A stretch of DNA of 64,000 bases, from assembly GCA_036510975.1 (NCBI GenBank), contig DATCCY010000065.1, positions 101,177-165,176 of the forward strand, given 5' to 3'. Every line of letters starts with the position of its first letter. Position 1 is the first letter of the stretch. This stretch comes from Longivirga sp036510975. Lineage in GTDB: Bacteria; Actinomycetota; Actinomycetes; S36-B12; CAIYMF01. Shown piece after piece: positions 44,029 through 51,382 of this stretch. Both the position numbers and the translations under genes were made by a program. A model generated the notes under the pieces. The model worked only from the letters and a program-made list of their open reading frames with translations, was not told the origin of the DNA and searched no databases.

Positions 44029-44814
44029 TCACCCGGCCGCGTCGAGCGCGGCCAGGGACTCAGGCAGCACCTGTCCGCCGTCGATGACCAGTGCCTGCCC
44101 GGTGACGTAGGCCGCCTCGTCAGTGGCGAAGAAGAGCGCGGCGTAGCCGATGTCCTCCACCTCGCCGAGCTTCTTCGCAGGGATCGATGCTTCCATCGCC
44201 GCGCGGTACTCCGGGCCCAGGTCCGCGAGACCCTCGGTGGCGATGTTGCCGGGGAGCACGGCGTTGACCGTGATGCCGCGCGGGGCGAGCTCGATGGACG
44301 CGGTGCGCATGAAGCCGAGCTGAGCCGCCTTGCTCGCTCCGTAGTGCGACCAGCCCGGGAAGCCGGTGATGGGTCCCGTGATCGACGAGGTCAGGATCAC
44401 CCGGCCGTGGCCGGAAGCGGTGAGCGCGTCGAGGGCAGCCTGGACTGCCAGCATGGTGCCCTTGATGTTGGTGCCGAGCACCAGGTCTATGTCGGCCTCG
44501 GTCATAGTGGCCAGCTTGGCGTCGGGGAAGATGCCGGCGTTGGCGCACAGGACGTCGAGACCGCCGTTGCGCTCGAGCGCCGCGGCGACCATCCCGCGGC
44601 AGTCGTCGGCCCTGGCCACGTCGCCCAGGACGTATGTGACGGTGCCGCCGCCGAGCGCCGTGAGCTCATCGGCGGTCGTGGCAGCGACGGCTTCATCACG
44701 GCCGCTGACAACGACATTCGCCCCCGACTTCGCGAAGACGCGCGCGATGCCCTTGCCGATGCCCTTGGTGCCGCCCGTGACGAGGACGGAACGTCCTGCG
44801 ATGGACCTGAACAT
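44029..44814 (-). CDS. Short-chain dehydrogenase (aminoacetone/aminopropanol step)
   Basis: A 261-residue classical SDR: cofactor motif VTGGTKGIGKG, CANAGIF, catalytic Ser in LTSSITGP, Tyr-Lys in HYGASKAAQ, C-terminal YVTGQALVIDGGQ. In the known mycobacterial locus the SDR reduces aminoacetone to 1-amino-2-propanol; the same role is inferred here from gene order. GGAGG lies 4 nt before the ATG. It sits between the kinase and GntR genes in the operon; alternative substrates cannot be excluded. Confidence 0.9.
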   Translation of the reverse strand: MFRSIAGRSVLVTGGTKGIGKGIARVFAKSGANVVVSGRDEAVAATTADELTALGGGTVTYVLGDVARADDCRGMVAAALERNGGLDVLCANAGIFPDAKLATMTEADIDLVLGTNIKGTMLAVQAALDALTASGHGRVILTSSITGPITGFPGWSHYGASKAAQLGFMRTASIELAPRGITVNAVLPGNIATEGLADLGPEYRAAMEASIPAKKLGEVEDIGYAALFFATDEAAYVTGQALVIDGGQVLPESLAALDAAG

Positions 44815-44834
44815 GGAACCTCCGAGTTTCCGGG

Positions 44835-45815
44835 TCAGGAGAACGTGGACAGGTAGGTCTCGGCGAGGTCGCACGACACGATCGTGAAGCCGGCCCCGAG
44901 TGCCTGGGCTTCGGGCACGGCCGAGTGCGACCCTATCCAGGCGACCAGCAGGAGCCGGCGCAGCATCACGAAGGTGGGCAGCTCATCGACCTCGGCGGCC
45001 GAGAGCGGGGCGACGGTGCGATAGCCCGTCACCCACGCGTCGATGAGCTCGGGCACGATCGGCAGGTGCTCGATGAACGACAGCGAGGAGCCGAGATCGT
45101 AGAGGTACCAGCTGAAACCGCAGTCATCGAAGTCGATGACGCCGACGTGCGAGCCGTCGACGAGCAGGTTGGCCAGCCGCATGTCGGCGTGCACCAGGCC
45201 GAACCGGTCCGGGCCCTTGCCGAACGCCTCGAGCCGGCGACGCAGCAGCTCCGAGCATCTGCTCAGCACGTCGAGCTCGGCCGGCCCCATACCGAGCCCG
45301 TCCTGCCACCGGCCCCAGTGCCCGCGGTCGCCGAGCGAGGTGTCGTAGTCCCACGTGAAGCGGGTGAACCCGGCCGGCGGGCGCCACGCCTTGGCATGCC
45401 CGTGCAGCCGCGCCGTGATGGCACCGAGCTGCACGAAGTCGTCCACCAGCCGGTCCTCCGGGGGGTGGACGCCGTTCATCCACTCGAAGGCGACCACGAA
45501 GCGCTGCTCGCCCCCGGGGTGCGTGACGGCGACGACCTCACGGCCGTCGGGCGTCAGCACGACGCGCGCGGTACTCACGATGCCCTCGTCGCGCAGCGAG
45601 CGGACCCACGTCAGCTCGCTGTGGATCGCCTCCTGGGAGTGATAGCCCGTGCGGTGCACGCGCAGGACGATGCGACGACCGTCGGAGGAGTCGAGGCGGT
45701 AGGTCGCGTTCTCGGACACGTTGAGAAGGGTGATCGTCGCATCGGCCATCCCGTGCTCCACCGCGGCCTTCTCGGCGAACACCAGGAGGTGCTCGGTGTC
45801 GAGTTCCTGGGTCAC
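44835..45815 (-). CDS. APH-fold small-molecule kinase, likely 1-amino-2-propanol kinase
   Basis: A 326-residue aminoglycoside phosphotransferase-fold kinase. N-lobe lysine-equivalent region RRIVLRVHRTGYHS (Arg replaces Lys), Brenner motif GLVHADMRLANLLVDG and metal motif VGVIDFDDCGFSWYL are intact. In aminoacetone/aminopropanol microcompartments the homologue phosphorylates (S)-1-amino-2-propanol with ATP to make it a substrate for the phospholyase. GTG start with AAGGAG 5 nt upstream. The neighbour phospholyase, SDR and shell genes fit this role. Confidence 0.85.
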   Translation of the reverse strand: MTQELDTEHLLVFAEKAAVEHGMADATITLLNVSENATYRLDSSDGRRIVLRVHRTGYHSQEAIHSELTWVRSLRDEGIVSTARVVLTPDGREVVAVTHPGGEQRFVVAFEWMNGVHPPEDRLVDDFVQLGAITARLHGHAKAWRPPAGFTRFTWDYDTSLGDRGHWGRWQDGLGMGPAELDVLSRCSELLRRRLEAFGKGPDRFGLVHADMRLANLLVDGSHVGVIDFDDCGFSWYLYDLGSSLSFIEHLPIVPELIDAWVTGYRTVAPLSAAEVDELPTFVMLRRLLLVAWIGSHSAVPEAQALGAGFTIVSCDLAETYLSTFS

Positions 45816-45847
45816 TCGTGCTCCTTCCGGGTCCCCCGAAGATGCGC

Positions 45848-46498
45848 CTAGTGTGCTCGACCGACGATGGACTCGAGCGCCGAAGTGATCGCGTCGCGCG
45901 CCGTACCGACACCGTCGGTTGTTCCGCTGATGTAGACCCGGCCTGCGGCGCCAATCATCTGAACGTCCACAAGGGTGTTCTGGGGTGCGGCCTTCTCGGC
46001 CTCGTTCGCCGCGACGGCCGCGAACAGCGCCGGGGTCATCTCATAGACCAGCAACGACTGCCCAGGTAGCAGCATCGAGGCCTGTCTGTTGCGGTTGATG
46101 ATGACCGCGTGCTGGTCGGTGACGCTCTCGATCACGTCGTGATAGAGCACACGCGGCGCGAGCTGGTCGGTCGCGTCCGCATGAAGACCCGTGAGGATCG
46201 CCTCCCCCGCGCGCATCACGTCGTCCATCGACTCCGCGTGGACCTCCAGGACGCCGAACTGACGTTCGACGAAGAGGATGCCGGGCTCGATGTCCGGGAC
46301 CGACGTGAGCGCCTGGTGCGTGACACGCTCGATCGCGAGACCGGGAGCGACCTCGACGATGAGCGCATGCTGACCGGCGTACGGCGGATAGCCACGCGCC
46401 CTGGTCGGGGTCCCGAGGTAGGCAGCGAACTGGGGCTGCAGATCCTCGATGAGCAGGTAGACGCGCAGCTCCGGTCCCGCGAACGGGACCGGGGTCAC
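45848..46498 (-). CDS. BMC-T shell protein (tandem BMC domains), copy 1
   Basis: A 216-residue trimeric-type shell protein with two fused BMC domains (about 10-105 and 110-212). LRVYLLIEDLQPQFAAYLGT starts domain 1 and DQHAVIINRNRQASMLLPGQ domain 2, both echoed in the second BMC-T of the locus, so the two are paralogues. Three copies make a pseudohexamer tile, sometimes with a gated pore for bulky cofactors. GTG start overlaps the BMC-H stop. Likely passes CoA-linked or phosphorylated intermediates; pore state not deducible. Confidence 0.93.
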   Translation of the reverse strand: MTPVPFAGPELRVYLLIEDLQPQFAAYLGTPTRARGYPPYAGQHALIVEVAPGLAIERVTHQALTSVPDIEPGILFVERQFGVLEVHAESMDDVMRAGEAILTGLHADATDQLAPRVLYHDVIESVTDQHAVIINRNRQASMLLPGQSLLVYEMTPALFAAVAANEAEKAAPQNTLVDVQMIGAAGRVYISGTTDGVGTARDAITSALESIVGRAH

Positions 46499-46785
46499 GC
46501 GGACGCCTCACCCGAGACGGTGAAGTGCTTCGAGAGCTCTGCGTGCGGGCGCGGGATCACGTGCACCGACACGAGCTCGCCGACCTGGGCCGCGGTCTCG
46601 GCACCGGCCTCGGTGGCCGCCTTGACCGCGCCGACGTCGCCGACGACCGTGATCGCGACGAGGCCGTCCCCGACCGTGTCCTTGCTGACGATGATGACGT
46701 TTGCGGCCTTCACCATCGCGTCTGCGGCAGCGAGGGCAGCGACGTACCCCTTGGTCTCGATGAGACCGATCGCGTTGTTCGACAT
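46495..46785 (-). CDS. BMC-H shell protein (PduA/EutM-like hexamer)
   Basis: A 96-residue single BMC domain: NNAIGLIETKGYVAALAAAD, KAANVIIVSKDTVGDGLVAI, DVGAVKAATEAG. The pore loop is VGDGL, so an acidic residue lines the hexamer pore. It forms most of the facets. GGAGGAG lies 6 nt before the ATG, a strong signal befitting an abundant shell protein. A 98-nt gap separates it from the vertex gene upstream; no separate feature was seen there. Confidence 0.96.
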   Translation of the reverse strand: MSNNAIGLIETKGYVAALAAADAMVKAANVIIVSKDTVGDGLVAITVVGDVGAVKAATEAGAETAAQVGELVSVHVIPRPHAELSKHFTVSGEASA

Positions 46786-46883
46786 GACTGACTCCTCCTG
46801 GATCGCCACGGGGGCCGTGGACTTCTGCGTGGGGCTAGCGTGCGTGGGTGTGATGTGGGTCGCGCGGGATGCTGCGCGCGGAG

Positions 46884-47135
46884 CTAGGCGCCCCGCTTCT
46901 CGTCGATCGAGCCGATGATGAGTGCGTCGATCGGCGGCGCGGCGTGGTCCTTGAACCATGCGGACGCGACCGAACCGGTGGCCACCAGGACCGACTCTCC
47001 GATCCCGGTGCCGAGGACGTCGAAGGCGACGAGACGACTGCCGCCGTCGACCTCCACCTCGAGGAAGGCCCCCGCAGGGACCTCGTCCAGCCGTCGGCTG
47101 GACCAGACGTTGCCGATCACCTTCGCGCGCAGCAT
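46884..47135 (-). CDS. BMC-P pentameric vertex protein (EutN/CcmL)
   Basis: An 83-residue vertex protein: MLRAKVIGNVWSSRRLDEVP, then VAFDVLGTGIGESVLVATGS and AWFKDHAAPPIDALIIGSID. Pentamers cap the twelve corners of the shell. The ATG was chosen with AAGGAG 5 nt upstream; a GTG one codon earlier is equally possible. The start overlaps the stop of the accessory gene (TGATG), so translation is coupled. Only one BMC-P gene is present in the window. Confidence 0.95.
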   Translation of the reverse strand: MLRAKVIGNVWSSRRLDEVPAGAFLEVEVDGGSRLVAFDVLGTGIGESVLVATGSVASAWFKDHAAPPIDALIIGSIDEKRGA

Positions 47136-47572
47136 CACCGCTCCTTCGTGATCTCGACGCCGGCCGCTCGCGCGCGATCGCGCGCCAGCGGAGTCAGGAC
47201 GGCCTTCCGGCCGAGCTGGATCGAGCGCCCTGCGCCGGCGGCGTCGCGCACGTGCCGCTCGGTGACCGCGCCCGTCTCGATCCGTACGACGTTGGCGGTC
47301 GCCGGCGCCGTGGTGGACGGCTCGATGGGCACCGCCGCGCCCACCAGGTGGAACGTCGTCTCGCCGGAGGCGATGGCGGCACGCTCGGCATCGGTCGACG
47401 TGGCTACTCGGCGCGCGAACGCCTGCAGGTCGCCGTCGCTGCCGATGGTGACGGCTTCGACAGCGGCTCCGCTGGTCTCCGGTGCCGCAGCCATGGGCCG
47501 CGGCACGATCTCCTGCAGCACCTGCCGCACCATCTGGCGCAGCAGGTCCGACTCGGCGGGCGGCAGGCTCAT
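47135..47572 (-). CDS. Microcompartment-associated accessory protein
   Basis: A 145-residue protein with no recognised enzyme domain. Residues 8-24 (SDLLRQMVRQVLQEIVPRP) form an amphipathic helix like the encapsulation peptides that draw cargo into shells. The end, KAVLTPLARDRARAAGVEI, resembles the TPxARExxxxxxI segment found in EutT/EutQ-type accessory proteins. It overlaps the BMC-T start and BMC-P gene, so it is made with the shell. It could be a scaffold, a cargo adaptor or a small enzyme; unknown. Confidence 0.75.
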   Translation of the reverse strand: MSLPPAESDLLRQMVRQVLQEIVPRPMAAAPETSGAAVEAVTIGSDGDLQAFARRVATSTDAERAAIASGETTFHLVGAAVPIEPSTTAPATANVVRIETGAVTERHVRDAAGAGRSIQLGRKAVLTPLARDRARAAGVEITKER

Positions 47573-48171
47573 CGCACCGCCCGCAGCGCGGCCTCGGCGG
47601 CCTCGGCCGCCTGACGGACGTCGCTCTCCTTGCCAGAGAGGTAGACCCGACCGGTCGCCCCGATCATCCGGAAGTCGACCACCTTGATCGCCGCGGCCTT
47701 CTCGGCCTCGTTGGTCGCGAGGATGGCGTAGGACGCCGGCGCCATCTCCAGGACAAACAGCGACTCGCCCGGCAATGCCATCGACCCCATCTTGTTGCGG
47801 TTGATGAGGAAGGCGTGCTGCCGGTCGAGCATGGTCACGATGCGCGAAGCCAGCACCTGCGGCTTGGTCGCCTGGTCCGGGTCGGCCCCAAGCGAGTCGA
47901 GCACGGCCTCGCCGGCGGCCTTCACCTGACCCGTCGGGCCGTGGATCTCCAGATAGCCGAACTGCCGCTCCACGACCAGGATCCCGGCCTGAACCTCGGC
48001 GTACTTGAGCGCCACGTCCGTGAGCGGCTCGATGTCGAGACCGGGTGCGACCTCGATGATCTGGGCTGCGAAGTCGGCTCGCGGCAGAGCACCCTTGACC
48101 GTCGACCCCATGTAGCACATCGTCTGCGGCTGCAGCCGATCGAGGAAGATGAAGGAGCGGAGCTCGGCCAC
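47569..48171 (-). CDS. BMC-T shell protein (tandem BMC domains), copy 2
   Basis: A 200-residue tandem-BMC shell protein. Domain 1 starts LRSFIFLDRLQPQTMCYMGS, domain 2 RQHAFLINRNKMGSMALPGE, and the product ends GRVYLSGKESDVRQAAEAA. It is paralogous to copy 1 but lacks that copy's longer N-terminal loop region. GTG start with AGGGG 7 nt upstream, 3 nt after the aldehyde dehydrogenase stop. Two BMC-T with one BMC-H and one BMC-P make a compact four-protein shell like that of the aminoacetone type. Confidence 0.93.
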   Translation of the reverse strand: MAELRSFIFLDRLQPQTMCYMGSTVKGALPRADFAAQIIEVAPGLDIEPLTDVALKYAEVQAGILVVERQFGYLEIHGPTGQVKAAGEAVLDSLGADPDQATKPQVLASRIVTMLDRQHAFLINRNKMGSMALPGESLFVLEMAPASYAILATNEAEKAAAIKVVDFRMIGATGRVYLSGKESDVRQAAEAAEAALRAVR

Positions 48172-48174
48172 AGG

Positions 48175-49737
48175 TCAGCCCCTGACGATCGCGTTGAGCT
48201 CTTCGATGATGAGCCGGCGGATCTCCTCGCGGAGCTCCCCCGTCTCACCCGAGGACGCGACCAGGTCCGGACGCGGTGCCGTGGGCTCCCCCTCGTTCGA
48301 TGCCCGCGGGTAGGTCGGCACGGTGCCATCGGGAACCGTCCACGGCGTGAGCCTCGAGAAGTCGGCCATCGACACGGTCGCGTCGGCGTTGTAGGCGACC
48401 CGGGTCCAGTTGACCAGGTGCTTCGGCTCGATGTTCTCGCCCACGGCCGAGCGGCCGAAGAAGCCGGTCCCGATTGTCATCGACGGCGCGAGGTTGGTCG
48501 CGAGGCCAGAGCTGCCGAGGCTGTTGCCGACGTTGACCGACACACGGAGTACTCGGACCGAGGCGGAGAAGTCGAGGATCGTCCGCGCGTCGGTGCTGTG
48601 GATCGCCGCCGAGTGGCCTTCGCCGGTGATGCGCAGGACGGCCCTCGCGGCGTCGATTCCTCGGGCTGCCGTGGCGACTCGCAGGACCCCGAGCACCGGC
48701 ATGAGCTTCTCGTGGGCCAGGGACTCCTCGGGTACGACGAGGTCGAACGGGGCGAGGAGCACGGTCGTGCGGGGCGCGACGCGAACGCCGGCGGCCTTGG
48801 CGATCAGTGTGGCGTCCTTGCCTATCCACTGGGGGTCGAGGTGGCCGTCGGGGAAGATCAGCGCACGGACCTTGTCGCGGTCCGCGTCGGAGAGCAGGTG
48901 TGCCCCGACGCGCCCCATGTGGTCGAGCAGGCGGTCGGCGACGCTGTCGACGACCACGAGCACGCTCTCGTTGGTGCAGAGGATCGAGTTGTCGAAGGAC
49001 TTGCTGTCGACGATCTGCCGCGCGGCGTGGGCGAGGTCGGCCGAGGCGTCCACCAGCACCGGCACGTTGCCCGGACCGACGCCGATCGCCGGGTTGCCGC
49101 TGCGGTAGGCCGCTCGAACCATGGGCGTGCCACCGGTGGCGACGATGACGTCCGTCCGCGAGTCGGTCATCAGCGCGTTGACAAGCGGGATGGAGGGCTC
49201 CTCCACGACCTGAACGCAGCCGTCCGGGGCGCCAGCGGCCACCGCGGCCCTGGCCATCGTGCGCGCCGCCTCGGCGCACACGCCCTTGGCGTAGGGGTGC
49301 GGGCTGATGACGATGGCGTTTCGCGTCATGAGGGCCAGCAGGATCTTGAAGTAGACGGTGGCCACAGGGTTCGTGGACGGCGTCAGCGCGAGCACGACTC
49401 CCGCTGGACGGGGCACCGACACGATCTTCGCGTCGGCATCGATCACCGGGTCCACGAAGTCCGCCGCACGGTACGCCGATGCCACTCCCGTGGAGCAGGC
49501 GATGTTCTTCAGGACCTTGTGGGCAGCGACGCCGAAGCCTGTCTCGCGGACCGCCCACTCGGCGAACTCCTCGGCACGTGCGGCGCCGGCGGCAGCGGCC
49601 GCGTCGACGATGCGCTGCACGGAGGCGGCGTCGTAGACCGCGAAGGCACGCGCCGCCCATTCGGCGCGCTCGATCATCGACCGACCGCGCGGGACCCCCG
49701 CCGGCTCGAGCGGCAGCTCGAACAACGTGTCGCTCAT
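48175..49737 (-). CDS. CoA-acylating aldehyde dehydrogenase with encapsulation peptide
   Basis: A 520-residue PduP/EutE-type enzyme oxidising propionaldehyde to propionyl-CoA with NAD+. Catalytic Cys254 lies in DNSILCTNES; ALTPSTNPVATVYFK and AIGVGPGNVPVLVD are conserved. The C-terminal 20 residues (ELREEIRRLIIEELNAIVRG) form an amphipathic helix after a Pro/Ser-rich linker, the position typical of a C-terminal encapsulation peptide. The ATG overlaps the phospholyase stop by four bases. As the shared aldehyde consumer it links the aminopropanol branch to the diol dehydratase branch. Confidence 0.95.
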   Translation of the reverse strand: MSDTLFELPLEPAGVPRGRSMIERAEWAARAFAVYDAASVQRIVDAAAAAGAARAEEFAEWAVRETGFGVAAHKVLKNIACSTGVASAYRAADFVDPVIDADAKIVSVPRPAGVVLALTPSTNPVATVYFKILLALMTRNAIVISPHPYAKGVCAEAARTMARAAVAAGAPDGCVQVVEEPSIPLVNALMTDSRTDVIVATGGTPMVRAAYRSGNPAIGVGPGNVPVLVDASADLAHAARQIVDSKSFDNSILCTNESVLVVVDSVADRLLDHMGRVGAHLLSDADRDKVRALIFPDGHLDPQWIGKDATLIAKAAGVRVAPRTTVLLAPFDLVVPEESLAHEKLMPVLGVLRVATAARGIDAARAVLRITGEGHSAAIHSTDARTILDFSASVRVLRVSVNVGNSLGSSGLATNLAPSMTIGTGFFGRSAVGENIEPKHLVNWTRVAYNADATVSMADFSRLTPWTVPDGTVPTYPRASNEGEPTAPRPDLVASSGETGELREEIRRLIIEELNAIVRG

Positions 49738-51038
49738 CGGCGGGACCCCCGCCCCTCGGACAGGACGTCCTGCCGCGCCTTCGCGATGCCGACCTCGACC
49801 CGGTCCAGCAGCTCCTCGGCGACCTCGGGCTTGAGCAGGATCCCCGGCTTGAACTGCAACACGCGGGGATCGAGGGTCGAGAAGATGGCCCACACGCCGT
49901 TCTCGTAGAGACGCTTCATGACGAACTTCGCGCCCTGCGGGTGGGCGAACTCCAGCCCGAGGATGACGCCGTGCTGCCGGATCCCGACGAACCAGTCGGG
50001 GTAGGTGGACTGGATCTCGCGGAGCCCGCGACCGATGAAGTCGGCGATGTAGTGGACCATCGAGCGCGTCTCGGGGCGGCTGGTGACCTCGAGCGCCTTG
50101 AGCGCCGCGATGCAGCCGAGCTCGGCGCCGCCGAACGTGGAGATGTGGCCGAAGCCGTCCTCGTTGAGCCACCCGGCACAGCGCTCGCTGACGAGAACGG
50201 CCGCGATCGGGTACATGCCGCCGGAGATGCCCTTGCCCGTCACCATGATGTCGGGCTCGATGCCGTGCTTGGTGATGCCCCACAGCTCCCCGGTGCGCAT
50301 GAGTCCGGTCTGCACCTCGTCGGCGATGTAGAGGGCGTCGTACTTCTCGCAGAGCGCCTTGACGGCCTCGAGGTAACCCGGCTCGGGCAAGGGGAAGCCG
50401 TACGTGGCGGGGATGGTCTCCATGATGACGGCGGCGACGTCGCGGCCGCGCAGCGCGGCCTCCATCGCCTCGAGGTCGTTGAACGGCACGTGCGGGAAGT
50501 CCTCGGGCTGGTCGGAGAGGAACAGCTTCGAGAACCGGTCGTCCCCGGTGCCGACCGCCAGGCCGGTGTGACCGTGGTAGGCCTTCACGATCGAGACGAT
50601 CTTGCGCTTCTGGGTCGCGTGCCGCGCCGTCTTGAGCGCGATGTCGATCGCCTCGCCGCCGCCCGAGCCGTAGATCACCTTCGTCAGGTTGGCCGGCGCT
50701 GAGGACACCAGCGCCTCGGCCAGCGCCGTGCGCGCGAGCGAGGGGAAGTGGTGGTTGCCGATGTCGAAGTGCTGCATCGCGACGGTGATCGCCTGCACCA
50801 CCTCGACGTTGCGGTGGCCGAGGTTGTAGGTGCCGCCGTTGAGGTGGACGTCGATGAGCCGCTTGCCGCTCACGTCGTAGATGAAGTAGTCCTCGCGCCG
50901 GTCGATCACCAGCGGGACGCCGGACTCCGACCAAAACGAGGTCTTGTCCGGATTCCAGAACTCCTTGCTCTTCTCGAGCACCTCCGCCTTGCTGGCGAAG
51001 GAGAAGAAGCCGTAGTCGAGCGCGGTCTCCTCGGACAT
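49734..51038 (-). CDS. Class III PLP enzyme, likely 1-amino-2-propanol-phosphate phospholyase
   Basis: A 434-residue class III aminotransferase-fold enzyme: GHRNVEVVQAITVAMQHFDI, PLP phosphate loop GSGGGEAIDIALKTAR, YIADEVQTGLMRTG and Schiff-base Lys269 in VTGKGISGGMYP. Homologues in aminoacetone loci act as phospholyases that split phospho-aminopropanol into propionaldehyde, ammonia and phosphate. That role is inferred from the neighbouring kinase and shell genes; transamination remains possible. First gene of the ten-gene minus-strand operon; GGGAGG lies 4 nt before the ATG. Confidence 0.88.
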   Translation of the reverse strand: MSEETALDYGFFSFASKAEVLEKSKEFWNPDKTSFWSESGVPLVIDRREDYFIYDVSGKRLIDVHLNGGTYNLGHRNVEVVQAITVAMQHFDIGNHHFPSLARTALAEALVSSAPANLTKVIYGSGGGEAIDIALKTARHATQKRKIVSIVKAYHGHTGLAVGTGDDRFSKLFLSDQPEDFPHVPFNDLEAMEAALRGRDVAAVIMETIPATYGFPLPEPGYLEAVKALCEKYDALYIADEVQTGLMRTGELWGITKHGIEPDIMVTGKGISGGMYPIAAVLVSERCAGWLNEDGFGHISTFGGAELGCIAALKALEVTSRPETRSMVHYIADFIGRGLREIQSTYPDWFVGIRQHGVILGLEFAHPQGAKFVMKRLYENGVWAIFSTLDPRVLQFKPGILLKPEVAEELLDRVEVGIAKARQDVLSEGRGSRR

Positions 51039-51217
51039 GGACACCTCCCGCTGGCGACGTTCGCTCACGACTGAGCATACCGATAGAGCAGACCAAAACA
51101 AGACCGGGAAGCCGGCAGACTCAGCCGCGCCCTGCTTCATGCCACCCCGTCGGGCCGGATTCGGTCCCTTTTGTGCGCGACATCGGCCCATTGCTCGGCA
51201 TACCCGACAGACCCGGA

Positions 51218-51230
51218 CATGTGTGACATG
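51218..51230. promoter_or_regulatory. Inverted repeat, candidate GntR operator
   Basis: CATGTGTGACATG is a 5-bp dyad with a 3-nt spacer in the middle of the divergent region. Size and position suit a GntR-family dimer; binding is inferred. Confidence 0.35.
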
Positions 51231-51295
51231 CAGGTAAACGGTTCGCCGATTCCCTTGATTCGGTACGCCGGTGGCCCCATACTCCGGGGCAAGCC

Positions 51296-51311
51296 TGTGA
51301 GCCAGGTCACG
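51296..51311. promoter_or_regulatory. CRP/GlxR-like binding site
   Basis: TGTGAGCCAGGTCACG matches the CRP-family consensus TGTGA-N6-TCACA at all but the last base. It lies about 72 nt upstream of the permease start, a usual activator position, and would allow cAMP-linked control of the catabolic locus. Confidence 0.45.
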
Positions 51312-51382
51312 TCCGGGACCACCGGCCGATCGTTCCTCCGAGTCCGCCCAGCGCACCCCCAGAACGAAGGGACGCCGCACCC

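Larger units (their letters stand above)
51039..51382. promoter_or_regulatory. Divergent promoter region of the microcompartment locus
   Basis: The 344-nt region drives the ten-gene shell/enzyme operon to the left and the permease and diol dehydratase genes to the right. It is clearly lower in GC than its surroundings near 51070-51100. Besides the two sites listed separately, AGACC is repeated 11 nt apart near 51090-51105. No open frame of note was found. Confidence 0.6.

Noticed and set aside
47482..49908. Plus-strand frame of 808 codons opposite the aldehyde dehydrogenase and BMC-T genes
   Set aside because: Antisense shadow; the minus strand carries unmistakable BMC and aldehyde dehydrogenase motifs.
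51240..51311. Possible cobalamin riboswitch before the permease (AGCCAGG box-like segment)
   Set aside because: The GGTGC-type core, CCGCCACTG box and supporting stems are absent; the segment is better explained as a CRP-like site.
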